Shown here piece after piece: positions 49,917-57,992 of a stretch of DNA of 64,000 nt. Within the stretch, counting starts at the first letter, position 1. The number at the start of each line of letters is the position of its first letter. Source of the DNA: Streptomyces sulfonofaciens (lineage in GTDB: Bacteria; Actinomycetota; Actinomycetes; Streptomycetales; Streptomycetaceae); NCBI RefSeq assembly GCF_014656295.1, contig NZ_BNCD01000001.1:496001-560000 (forward strand), given 5' to 3'. Under the pieces are notes generated by a model. The model ran no database searches, was not told the origin of the DNA, and saw nothing but the letters and a program-made list of their open reading frames with translations. Both the position numbers and the translations under genes were made by a program.

Positions 49917-51047
49917 GTGACGAGCCCGGAAGCCGAACCTCCCCAGTCCGACAGCCCTGCCGCGGTGCCGCGCGGGGACGCCGAGCCCGGAGCGCGGCCC
50001 GCAGCGGCGTCCGGCGACCCCTCGTCCCGGCAGGCCCCGGGGCCACAGGGACAGGCGGCACACACAGGCGGCGAGACCGGCGGTGACGCGGTCGGCGTCG
50101 GCGAGGCCGGCGGTGACGCGGCCGGGGGGCACCCAGCCGCGGGAGGGGGAGCCGGAGCAGACGGGGCCCGAGGTGACGGGGCCCGAGGTGACGCGGACGC
50201 CGTGGAGCAGGCCCCGGAGGGCAGCCGGGCGTCGACCGGTTCCGGGTCCGGGTCCGCATCCGCGTCCGGGCGCCCGCGGCCCGAGGAGCGGCTGGAGCGT
50301 GCCGTGCGCACGGCGGAGCAGGCGCTGATCGAGTACGAGATCGCGGTGGAGACGTTCCGCATCGAGGTGGAGAACTTCTCCCGGCTGCACCACCAGAAAC
50401 TCGGCCCCATGTACACCCGTCTCGACGAGCTCGACGCCCAGATCGCCGAGGCCAAGGCGGCCAGGACCGGTGACCCGGAGGACATCCGCGCCGCGCACGA
50501 CGCCCGCGCCCGGGTGATGCCGATGCCGAACGTGGAAGAGCTGTTCCACGACTGGCTGGACTCCGACGGCCTCTCGCCCGAGGCCACCGCCATGCTCACC
50601 GAGCAGCCCGTCCGAGCGCCGGAACGGGTGCGCCCCAGCGACGAGGCCCGCAAGCTCTACCGCGAGCTGGCCCGCAAGGCCCATCCCGACCTGGCCCAGG
50701 ACGAGAAGGAACGCGCGCGCCGGGACGAGTTCATCGCCCGTGTCAACGCCGCCTACGGCCGCGGCGACGAAACGCTGCTGCGCGAGCTGGCCGAGGAATG
50801 GGCGGCGGGACCCGCGCCGCAGGAGCGCCGGCCCAGCAGGAGCGAGGAGCTGTACGCCCGCCTGGAGTGGCTGACGCACCGCAAGGAACTGCTCACCATG
50901 GTGGCCCGCGATCTGGAGGAGAGCGCCATCGGGGCGATGCTCCGGATGGCCCCGGACGATCCGGACCGCCTCCTGGACGAGATCGCGGAACAACTGCTGG
51001 CCCAGGTCGCCGAACGCGAGGCGGAACTGGTGGCCCTGACGGCCTGA
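49917..51047 (+). CDS. J-domain-containing protein
   Basis: 376 aa. The GTG at 49917 (VTSPEAEPPQSDSP) is chosen because a -10-like TACTCT ends 7 bp before it and no ribosome-binding site is visible, suggesting leaderless translation. Residues 1-120 are Gly/Ala-rich. A coiled coil follows (EERLERAVRTAEQALIEYEI). The J domain, about 245-300, has ARKLYRELARKAHPDLAQDE with the HPD motif that stimulates DnaK-type ATPases. A C-terminal helical region follows. No Gly/Phe or zinc domain, so it is a class III J protein. Partner unknown. Confidence 0.88.
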   Translation: MTSPEAEPPQSDSPAAVPRGDAEPGARPAAASGDPSSRQAPGPQGQAAHTGGETGGDAVGVGEAGGDAAGGHPAAGGGAGADGARGDGARGDADAVEQAPEGSRASTGSGSGSASASGRPRPEERLERAVRTAEQALIEYEIAVETFRIEVENFSRLHHQKLGPMYTRLDELDAQIAEAKAARTGDPEDIRAAHDARARVMPMPNVEELFHDWLDSDGLSPEATAMLTEQPVRAPERVRPSDEARKLYRELARKAHPDLAQDEKERARRDEFIARVNAAYGRGDETLLRELAEEWAAGPAPQERRPSRSEELYARLEWLTHRKELLTMVARDLEESAIGAMLRMAPDDPDRLLDEIAEQLLAQVAEREAELVALTA

Positions 51048-51376
51048 GCCGCCTGCCCAGCCCGGTCCTGCCTTGCCCGGTCCTGCCCTGCCTGGTCCTG
51101 CCCTGCCTGGTCCGGCCCTGCCTGGTCCGGCCCGGCCCTGCCCGGTCCTGCCCTGCCTGGTCCGCTTCGCGTCCCGGCGCTATGAGGCGTCCTGGGCCGG
51201 AAGGCCTGGCCTGGCCCTTTCCATTCCGCCCCGGCCTGCCCAGTTGAACCGCGGGCGGTCCTGCCCTGCCCGGTTCGGTCCGCCTCGGTGGCGGCGGGGC
51301 GCCGGGGTGGGCGCGCGCCCGAAAGTCCCTTCGGCGGGATGATCGGATGACTGCTCGGTTCGGGTAGCGTCACATC
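51048..51376. repeat. CCTGCCCTGCCTGGTC repeats
   Basis: 51058-51165 consists of about ten short units of the type CCCGGTCCTGCC or CCTGGTCCTGCCCTG. The rest to 51376 shows no gene. TAGCGT at 51365-51370, 6 bp before the rhodanese ATG, may be a -10 for a leaderless mRNA. Confidence 0.6.
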
Positions 51377-51724
51377 ATGGATTTCGGTTCTGGTGTGCCT
51401 ACGGTCAGGGTCGGCGAGCTCGCTGACGGGGATTTCCTGCTGGACGTCCGGGAGGACGACGAATGGGAGGCGGGCCACGCCGAGCGTGCGCTGCACATCC
51501 CGATGAGCGAGTTCGTGGCCCGGTACGGCGAGCTCACCGAGGCGGCCCCGCAGGACGCCAAGGTGCACGTCATCTGCCGGTCCGGCGGCCGCTCGGCGCA
51601 GGTGACGATGTACCTCACCCAGCAGGGCGTCGACGCGGTGAACGTCGACGGCGGCATGGTGTCCTGGGAGGCGTCCGGTCGTCCGGTGGTGGACGACAAG
51701 GGACAGCCGGGGACAGTGATCTGA
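51377..51724 (+). CDS. Rhodanese-like domain protein
   Basis: 115-aa single-domain rhodanese. DFLLDVREDDEWEAGHAERA is the N-terminal signature and ICRSGGRSAQ carries the active-site Cys with a six-residue loop CRSGGRS, sized for sulfur (thiosulfate or persulfide) rather than phosphatase chemistry. Cytosolic; probably sulfur transfer. Alone, with a short or absent leader. Confidence 0.93.
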   Translation: MDFGSGVPTVRVGELADGDFLLDVREDDEWEAGHAERALHIPMSEFVARYGELTEAAPQDAKVHVICRSGGRSAQVTMYLTQQGVDAVNVDGGMVSWEASGRPVVDDKGQPGTVI

Positions 51725-52118
51725 CCCGGCACTGGCGCGCGGCCCGCTGGGCCCGCGCTGCCCGCTGGGCCCGCTGAGGGCGCTCAGGCTGAGCCCGGTC
51801 TACCGGCACCGTGCCTGGGACCACGGTGCCGGTGCCGCGTGTGACCGATGAGCCGGCCCCTGCCCTCCTCCGGGCGGCTCCGAGCCGGACCCACGGCCCG
51901 GGATTCGGGACCGGCCGCAACCGCGGGGGCAGTTTCGCCACCCGAGACGCCTGGAGGCGCCCGAGACGTCTGGAGGCGCCCGAGACGCCTCGCTGCGCCC
52001 GCGGGCCAGGGGCCCCGCGCCCTCCGGGGCCGGGTGCGACCCGCCCGCGACCCGGCCTCCACCGCTCGCGACCGGCTACCACCGTCCGCGTCCGGGGGCG
52101 GCCGGGCGCCGGGCGTCC
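51725..52118. repeat. Gap with three 19-bp tandem repeats
   Basis: Three units beginning GAGACGCCTGGAGGCGCCC (second copy has GTC) start at 51944, 51963 and 51982. 51737-51780 also repeats CCCGCTGGGC. Both flanking genes end here (convergent), but no classic hairpin terminator with a T-run was seen. No gene supported. Confidence 0.55.
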
Positions 52119-53282
52119 TCAGCGGTCGAAGTCCAGTTCCACCCGCTCCGTGGCCGGACGGGACTGGCAGGCCAGCACGTAACCGGCCTCCGTCTCCTCC
52201 GGCTCCAGCGCGAAGTTGCGGTCCATACGCACGTCGCCCGCCACCAGATAGGCGCGGCAGGTGCCGCAGACCCCGCCCTTGCAGGCGTACGGGGCGTCCG
52301 GACGATTGCGCAGCACCGCCTCCAGCAGGGACTCGCCCTCCCGTACGGGCCAGGAGCCGGAGCGGCCGTCGAGCCGTGCGGTCACCGTGCTCCGCACCGG
52401 CGCGGAGCTGTGCGCCGAGTACGGTGACCCGGCCGTTGCCGCCGTGGCCGCGGCGGACGGTGCCGTCGCGATGACGAACGGTGCCGTTGCGGTGGTGGAC
52501 GGTGCCGTTGCGGCGGCGGCCGTCCGGTCGTCGTCCACGTGGAAGATCTCCTCGTGGATACGGGACCGCCGCACACCCAGCCCGCGCAGTGCCCGCTCCG
52601 CGCCCTGGACCAGGCCGAACGGCCCGCACAGGAACCATCCCGCCACCTCGTCCACCGGCAGCAGCGCGGGCAGCAGCCGGGCCAGGCGCTCACGGTCGAG
52701 CCGCCCGGACGGCAGGCCCGTCTGCTGATCCTCGCGCGAGAGCACCGTCACCAACTGGAAACGCTCAGGGAAGCGGTCCTTCAGATCCGCGACCTCCTCC
52801 AGGAACATCGTCGACGCCGCGGTGCGGTCACTGCGGACCAGGCAGAACCGTGCGCCCGGGGCGCGCTCGAGCAGGGTGGTGACGATCGACAGCACCGGTG
52901 TGATGCCGCTGCCGCCCACCACCGCCGCGTAGAGACCGGGCGCCGGATCCAGCGTGAAACGTCCGGAGGGGGTCATGACCTCCAACTCGTCCCCGGCGGC
53001 GATCTCCTTGTGGGCGTACGTCGAGAAGGCACCGCCCGCCACCAGGCGTACGCCGACCCGCAGCGTGCGCGGTCCCTCGCCGCCGGGCACCGGGGCCGGG
53101 GAGCAGATCGAGTAGGTGCGGCGTATCTCCGTGCCGTCCTCGGTGCGGCGCAGGGCGAGGTGCTGGCCGGGGGCGTGGTGGTACTCCTCGCGCAGGCCGG
53201 GCGGTACGGCGAAGGTGAGGGCCACGGAGTCCTCGGTGAGCCGGTCGACCGCTGCCACGCGCAGCCGGTGGAAGCGGGCCAT
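52119..53282 (-). CDS. paaE: Phenylacetyl-CoA epoxidase reductase subunit PaaE
   Basis: 387 aa from MARFHRLRVAAVDRLTEDSV. FAD domain with RRTYSICSPAP, NAD(P)H domain with GGSGITPVLSI and GWFLCGPFG, and a C-terminal plant-type [2Fe-2S] ferredoxin with CKGGVCGTCR plus a distant Cys in VLACQSRP. It passes electrons from NADPH to the diiron PaaA. Between reductase and ferredoxin is an unusual Ala/Thr linker of about 45 residues, encoded by near-repeats of GGTGCCGTTGCGGTGGTGGAC. The start overlaps the paaD stop by one base. Confidence 0.94.
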   Translation of the reverse strand: MARFHRLRVAAVDRLTEDSVALTFAVPPGLREEYHHAPGQHLALRRTEDGTEIRRTYSICSPAPVPGGEGPRTLRVGVRLVAGGAFSTYAHKEIAAGDELEVMTPSGRFTLDPAPGLYAAVVGGSGITPVLSIVTTLLERAPGARFCLVRSDRTAASTMFLEEVADLKDRFPERFQLVTVLSREDQQTGLPSGRLDRERLARLLPALLPVDEVAGWFLCGPFGLVQGAERALRGLGVRRSRIHEEIFHVDDDRTAAAATAPSTTATAPFVIATAPSAAATAATAGSPYSAHSSAPVRSTVTARLDGRSGSWPVREGESLLEAVLRNRPDAPYACKGGVCGTCRAYLVAGDVRMDRNFALEPEETEAGYVLACQSRPATERVELDFDR

Positions 53283-54106
53283 CACAACTCCTTGAAGTGG
53301 TCGAACGGCTCCCGGCAGGCCAGACAGCGCCGCAGCGCCTTGCAGGCCGTCGACGAGAACCGGCTCAGCAGCTCGGTGTCCGCGGAACCGCAGTGCGGGC
53401 ACCGCACGGCCTTGGGCACCGCGGCCGTGCCGTGGGGCCCGCAGGGGTGCCCGGGCCGGCGACCCGGGGCGGAAGCGCCGCCCGCCGACGAGCCCCCGCC
53501 CGCCGACGAGCCCCCGCCCGCCGACGAGCCGGGGCGCGTACGGGTCGGACCGAGGGACACCGGGACCGGTCCCGCGGCATGCCGGGTGCGGGGCGGGGCT
53601 ATCCCCGACTCCCGCAGTTTGCGCAGGCCCTCCTGCGAGATGTCGTCGGTCGTCCAGGGCGGTGACAGCACGCGGCGGACGCTCACCTGCGGGATGCCGT
53701 GGGCGTGGAGCACGCGCTCGATGTCCGTCGCCATGGTCTCGACCGCCGGGCAGCCGGTGTACGTGGGCGTCAGCACGACCTCGACCCGGTCGGGACCGAG
53801 GACCTGAACGCTGCGCAGGACGCCCAGCTCCTCCAGGCTGAGCACCGGCAGCTCAGGGTCCGGGACGGCGCCGGCCAGCCTGTGCAGCTCCGCTTCCAGC
53901 GCTGTCGCGGCGCCGTCCGGCCGTGCCGGAACGCCCGTCCGCCCACCTGCCTCCGCCGTCCGCCCACCTGTCTTCGCCGTCCGCCCCCCGGTCTCCGCCT
54001 GCTGCCCCCCGGTCTCCGTCGTCCGCCCGTCTGCCGTCGGTGCTCCCTCCTGAGGGGTGCCGTCGGCGTGGGCGTGCCGGATGCCCTCCGTGTGGCTGCG
54101 GCTCAC
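53282..54106 (-). CDS. paaD: Phenylacetyl-CoA epoxidase maturation protein PaaD
   Basis: 274 aa from a GTG overlapping the paaC stop (GTGA). The DUF59/MIP18-like domain (about 70-165) has DPELPVLSLEELGVLRSVQV and TPTYTGCPAVETMATDIE. The C-terminal zinc ribbon is CPHCGS...CLACREPFDHFKEL. PaaD is thought to help iron-centre assembly for the epoxidase. Two insertions make it about 100 residues longer than the usual 165 aa: an N-terminal Thr/Gly/Ala repeat (GGRTAKTGGRTAEAGGRT) and a linker GGGSSAGGGSSAGG, both encoded by tandem DNA repeats. Confidence 0.93.
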   Translation of the reverse strand: MSRSHTEGIRHAHADGTPQEGAPTADGRTTETGGQQAETGGRTAKTGGRTAEAGGRTGVPARPDGAATALEAELHRLAGAVPDPELPVLSLEELGVLRSVQVLGPDRVEVVLTPTYTGCPAVETMATDIERVLHAHGIPQVSVRRVLSPPWTTDDISQEGLRKLRESGIAPPRTRHAAGPVPVSLGPTRTRPGSSAGGGSSAGGGSSAGGASAPGRRPGHPCGPHGTAAVPKAVRCPHCGSADTELLSRFSSTACKALRRCLACREPFDHFKEL

Positions 54107-54909
54107 CACGACGCTCCCGGGTGGCTGCGGTGCAGGTGCTGCATCTCCGCGAGCATCCGCCCGAACGCCTCGGTGTGCACCCCCTGCCGACCCGCTCCCG
54201 CGCTCCACGCTCCCCGGCGCGGGCCGTCGGGCACGGAGAGGGTGGCCTCCTCCAGGACGGCCGTGACGGACGACAGCCAGTCGGCCTCCAGGGCGGCCCA
54301 GTCCACCACGAGGCCGCCGTCCCCGAGGCCGCCGTCCCCGACACCGCCGGGCCGGCTGCCCGGCCGCACGTCCTCCGCCGGGCCCTGCGCGCCCCCCAGC
54401 GGTTGGAAGAGCTCGCCGGTGAACCGCCACAGGCTCTCGCAGCCCCGCTGCATCCGCCGGTGGCTCTCGTCGGTGCCGTCGCCGAGGCGGAGGGTCCACT
54501 GCCGGGCATGGTCCTGGTGGTAGGCGACCTCCTTCACCGCCTTGGCGGCCAGCGCGGCGAGCGGCCCGGAACCGTCGCCCGCGGCGGCGAGCCGTGCGTA
54601 GAGCAGGTGCTGGTAGGTGGAGAAGTAGAGCTGCCGGGCGATGGTGTGGGCGAAGTCGCCGTTCGGCTGCTCCACGAGCTGGCAGTTGCGGAAGGCGCGC
54701 TCTTCGCGGAGGTAGGCCAGCTCGTCCTCGTCGCCGACGAGGGAGAGCAGGACGCGGGCCTGGCCCAGGAGGTCGAGGGCGATGTTCGCGAGGGCGACCT
54801 CCTCCTCGAGTACGGGGGCGTGCCCGGCCCACTCCCCCAACCGGTGCGAGAGCACCAGGGCGTCGTCACCGAGGGCCAGGACGGGTGCGGTCTCCGCGGT
54901 GGCGGTCAC
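54103..54909 (-). CDS. paaC: Phenylacetyl-CoA epoxidase structural subunit PaaC
   Basis: 268 aa. Ferritin-like helical protein that pairs with PaaA but lacks its full iron site. LSHRLGEWAGHAPVLEEEVA, NIALDLLGQAR, RNCQLVEQPNGDFAHTIARQ and VKEVAYHQDHARQW are family segments. A Gly-rich insert (PGGVGDGGLGDGGL) lies at about 190-205. GTG start overlapping the paaB stop (GTGA). Confidence 0.95.
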   Translation of the reverse strand: MTATAETAPVLALGDDALVLSHRLGEWAGHAPVLEEEVALANIALDLLGQARVLLSLVGDEDELAYLREERAFRNCQLVEQPNGDFAHTIARQLYFSTYQHLLYARLAAAGDGSGPLAALAAKAVKEVAYHQDHARQWTLRLGDGTDESHRRMQRGCESLWRFTGELFQPLGGAQGPAEDVRPGSRPGGVGDGGLGDGGLVVDWAALEADWLSSVTAVLEEATLSVPDGPRRGAWSAGAGRQGVHTEAFGRMLAEMQHLHRSHPGASW

Positions 54910-55292
54910 AGGTGCCTCACCCCTTCCGGGATCTCGTAGAAGGTCGGGTGGCGGTACGGCTTGTCCGCGGAGGGCTCGAAGAACGGGTCCTTCTCGTCGG
55001 GGGAGGAGGCGGTGACGGCGGCGGAGGGGACGACCCAGATGGAGACGCCCTCACCGCGCCGGGTGTAGAGGTCGCGCGCATTGCGCAGGGCCAGCTCCGC
55101 GTCGGGAGCGTGCAGGCTGCCCGCGTGGGTGTGGGACAGGCCGCGGCGCGCGCGTACGAAGACCTCCCACAGCGGCCACTCCCCGGCGGTCCGGCCGCTG
55201 CCCGCTTCCGCGCCTGGGCCCGCGCCCGCGCCTGGGCCCGGGGCCGCCGCGCCCGCGGCTTCCTGGTGCCCTTGCTCCGGTGTTCCGGTCAT
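54906..55292 (-). CDS. paaB: Phenylacetyl-CoA epoxidase subunit PaaB
   Basis: 128 aa; small subunit bridging PaaAC units. After a 37-residue Gly/Ala/Pro N-terminal extension the domain reads [40 protein letters not shown] and [20 protein letters not shown], matching the standard 95-aa PaaB. The ATG overlaps the paaA stop (ATGA), showing a tightly coupled operon. Confidence 0.95.
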   Translation of the reverse strand: MTGTPEQGHQEAAGAAAPGPGAGAGPGAEAGSGRTAGEWPLWEVFVRARRGLSHTHAGSLHAPDAELALRNARDLYTRRGEGVSIWVVPSAAVTASSPDEKDPFFEPSADKPYRHPTFYEIPEGVRHL

Positions 55293-56314
55293 GCCGCCGC
55301 CTCGCCTTCCGTGCGGACACCGCTGTGCTTGCGGGCGTGAGCCGCGGCGGCCTCCCGCACCCAGGAGCCTTCCTCGTGCGCCCGGCGGCGCTGGGTGATG
55401 CGCTGGTCGTTGCAGGGGCCCTGGCCGGCGAGGACCTGGCGGAACTCGGCCCAGTCGATGGGCCCGAAGTCGTAGTGTCCTCGCTCCTCGTTCCAGGTCA
55501 GCTCCGGGTCAGGAAGGGTGAGGCCGAGGGATTCGGCCTGCGGTACGCAGATGTCCACGAAGCGCTGGCGTAGCTCGTCGTTCGAGTGGCGCTTGATCTT
55601 CCAGGCCATGGACTGCGCGGAGTGCGCCGACTCGTCGTCGGGCGGGCCGAACATCATCAGCGAGGGCCACCACCAGCGGTTCACCGCGTCCTGGGCCATG
55701 GCGTGCTGGGCCTCGGTACCGCGGCTGAGGGCGAGCAGCAGCTCGTATCCCTGGCGCTGGTGGAAGGACTCCTCCTTGCAGATCCTGATCATCGCGCGGG
55801 CGTACGGGCCGTAGGAGCAGCGGCACAGCGGGACCTGGTTGGTGATGGCGGCGCCGTCCACCAGCCAGCCGATGGCGCCCACGTCGGCCCAGGTCAACGT
55901 CGGGTAGTTGAAGATCGACGAGTACTTCTGGCGGCCGGAGTGGAGCTTGTCGAGCAGCTCGTCGCGACCGGTGCCCAGGGTTTCGGCGGCCGAGTAGAGG
56001 TAGAGGCCGTGCCCTGCCTCGTCCTGGACCTTGGCCATCAGGATCGCCTTGCGCCGCAGGGAGGGGGCGCGGGTGATCCAGTTGGCCTCGGGCTGCATGC
56101 CGATGATCTCGGAGTGCGCGTGCTGGGCCATCTGGCGCACCAGCGTCCTGCGGTAGGCGTCGGGCATCCAGTCGCGCGGCTCGATGCGCTCGTCCGCCGC
56201 GACGGCCGCGTCGAAGACGGCCTCCAGCGCGGCCGTGTCCGGTGCGCCGGAGCCGGGCCGCGGGGCCTGGTCCTGCCCCGCCCCGGATGTCCGCTGCACA
56301 GATGCTGTGCTCAT
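55289..56314 (-). CDS. paaA: Phenylacetyl-CoA epoxidase catalytic subunit PaaA
   Basis: 341 aa diiron monooxygenase that forms the 1,2-epoxide of phenylacetyl-CoA. Iron-ligand helices include [39 protein letters not shown] and [17 protein letters not shown] (ExxH motifs). Begins [11 protein letters not shown] behind GAGGGG. First gene of paaABCDE; a TetR-type operator lies 180 bp upstream. Confidence 0.96.
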   Translation of the reverse strand: MSTASVQRTSGAGQDQAPRPGSGAPDTAALEAVFDAAVAADERIEPRDWMPDAYRRTLVRQMAQHAHSEIIGMQPEANWITRAPSLRRKAILMAKVQDEAGHGLYLYSAAETLGTGRDELLDKLHSGRQKYSSIFNYPTLTWADVGAIGWLVDGAAITNQVPLCRCSYGPYARAMIRICKEESFHQRQGYELLLALSRGTEAQHAMAQDAVNRWWWPSLMMFGPPDDESAHSAQSMAWKIKRHSNDELRQRFVDICVPQAESLGLTLPDPELTWNEERGHYDFGPIDWAEFRQVLAGQGPCNDQRITQRRRAHEEGSWVREAAAAHARKHSGVRTEGEAAA

Positions 56315-56493
56315 GCCGATCCCCTCGACTCCCGACTCCTACCACGGCTGCCCGCACATGCGGCTGCCCGTCCACCGCCGACCCGACAGGACCGGACCCG
56401 ACCGGCGCCCGGCGCGGTCTGCCGTCGGCTTTCGGCGCGGCAGGCGCGATGGGCTCGCGGCCCGGGGCGCACCGGCGCGCGATCCGGTTCCGA

Positions 56494-56514
56494 TGTCCCG
56501 ACCGATCGTTCGGT
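56494..56514. promoter_or_regulatory. PaaR-type operator upstream of paaA
   Basis: ACCGATCGTTCGGT at 56501-56514 is a palindrome with arms ACCGA/TCGGT. Together with the 7 bases before it, it is identical over 21 bp to the inverse sequence at 62162-62182. The pattern ACCG-N2-CG-N2-CGGT matches what I recall for the PaaR (TetR) operator of Corynebacterium glutamicum. Probably a repressor site released by phenylacetyl-CoA. Confidence 0.75.
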
Positions 56515-56558
56515 CAGCCACCCCCATGGTGAGTCGCGATTCCATAACGTGTCAACCC

Positions 56559-56567
56559 TGTGGATAA
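56559..56567 (-). promoter_or_regulatory. Isolated perfect DnaA box
   Basis: TGTGGATAA is the inverse of TTATCCACA, an exact DnaA box, alone in the paaA/DUF5819 intergenic region. The rest of the 442-bp gap (56315-56756) holds the operator above and no gene I can support. Confidence 0.5.
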
Positions 56568-56756
56568 CCTCAAGGCGCCCTGCGCCGAGGGGCCGAGGTG
56601 AGTACCGTGCTCGTGCGATCGCGGCCGCGCGGCCGTGTGCGAAGGCGCGTGCACCGGCAGGGGCCGCGGCCGCGGCGGGCGCGCACGTCCCCTGGTACCC
56701 GGCCGGGGGACGGCCATGGCGCAACCGACCGGAACGGGAAGCGGGAACGGGACGGA

Positions 56757-57992
56757 ATGGACTCGTACGACGAGCGAACGAACTCACGGCCCGGTGCACG
56801 GCGGCCCGCCGTGCCCGGGGCCGCCGAGGCATCCCCCGGCCCGAGAGAGCAGTCCGCGGATCACGGCCCGGGCGGGGGCCCGGACGACGCAACACCCCCG
56901 AGGGACGAGGCGCTGCCGTCGGCGGACGGCGTGGGAACGCACGGGAACGGCGTGGGAACGCACGGACACGGCGTGGGGGCGTATGGGGACGGCGCAAGGA
57001 CGCGGGGGGACGACGCGGGCCCGGGCCCGGAGCCGGATTCGGGGTCGGCGGCGGTGCCTCCGGCAGAGGGCGTGCAGCCCGGCATTACGGCGCCCGGTGC
57101 AAGCACGGCGCGCGCCACCCCCTCAGCGCGCCCCCTGGAAGCGACCCGCACGACCCGCGCGGCGGACCAGGCGCACGGCGGCGAAGGGCACGAGGTCGAG
57201 GACCCGGCTCCCCCCGTCGGCCGCCACGCTTCCCCCGTCGGCCACGAGGCCCCCGTCGGCCATGCGCCCCCCGCGGGCCCGTCCGCACCCGGCACCGGCA
57301 TCAACGGACTCTCCTTCCGCTACCAGGTGGTCTCCGCCGTGGCCCTGGCCGCCATCGGGATCGTCGTCTGCGTGCACCTGCTGCTCGTCTTCCTGCACGT
57401 GGCCCCGGCGAACACCATGACCAAGCAGCACGGTCAGGTGGTGAACGACTGGGTCCTGCCGGAGTTCGAACAGAACTGGAAACTGTTCGCGCCCAACCCG
57501 CTCCAGCAGAACATAGCCGTGGAGGCGCGCGCCCAGGTGCGCACCGCCTCCGGGGACATGCGGACCACCGGGTGGTACAACTTCTCCGCGCTCGACGGCG
57601 CGGCCATCGACGGCAACCCGCTGCCCAGCCACACCCAGCAGAACGAACTCCGCAGGGCCTGGGACTTCTTCGTGTCCTCGCACGACAACCGGAACCGCCC
57701 CATCGGAACCCGCGGCAAGCTCTCCGAGGGCTACCTGCGCCGCATCATGGCGCTGCGGCTCAGCCGCGTCGGCGTGGGCGGAAAGGGCGCGAAGGACACG
57801 GTCGTGAGCGTCCAGGTCCGCTCCATGACGACGAACGTGCAGCCTCCCGTGTGGAGCGGTGAGGGCCGAACGAGCACCAAGCCCTTCTACCGCACCCTCT
57901 CCTGGTGGCCGGTCAGCGCCGGCGACCTGCCGTCGGACGCCGCAGCGGCCGCCGGCCCCCAGGACGCCGAGACGGAGGCGAACCCCCGGTGA
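56757..57992 (+). CDS. DUF5819 family membrane protein
   Basis: 411 aa from MDSYDERTNSRPGARRP. Residues 1-180 are low complexity with in-frame repeats (GVGTHGNGVGTHGHGVGAYG; VGHEAPVGHAPP). One transmembrane helix (about 188-212, YQVVSAVALAAIGIVVCVHL) is followed by an outside domain with NDWVLPEFEQNWKLFAPNPL, typical of DUF5819, and GWYNFSALDGAAIDGNPLPS. Such proteins are encoded next to HTTM proteins; here the next gene starts inside this stop codon (GTGA). Function unknown. Confidence 0.85.
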   Translation: MDSYDERTNSRPGARRPAVPGAAEASPGPREQSADHGPGGGPDDATPPRDEALPSADGVGTHGNGVGTHGHGVGAYGDGARTRGDDAGPGPEPDSGSAAVPPAEGVQPGITAPGASTARATPSARPLEATRTTRAADQAHGGEGHEVEDPAPPVGRHASPVGHEAPVGHAPPAGPSAPGTGINGLSFRYQVVSAVALAAIGIVVCVHLLLVFLHVAPANTMTKQHGQVVNDWVLPEFEQNWKLFAPNPLQQNIAVEARAQVRTASGDMRTTGWYNFSALDGAAIDGNPLPSHTQQNELRRAWDFFVSSHDNRNRPIGTRGKLSEGYLRRIMALRLSRVGVGGKGAKDTVVSVQVRSMTTNVQPPVWSGEGRTSTKPFYRTLSWWPVSAGDLPSDAAAAAGPQDAETEANPR

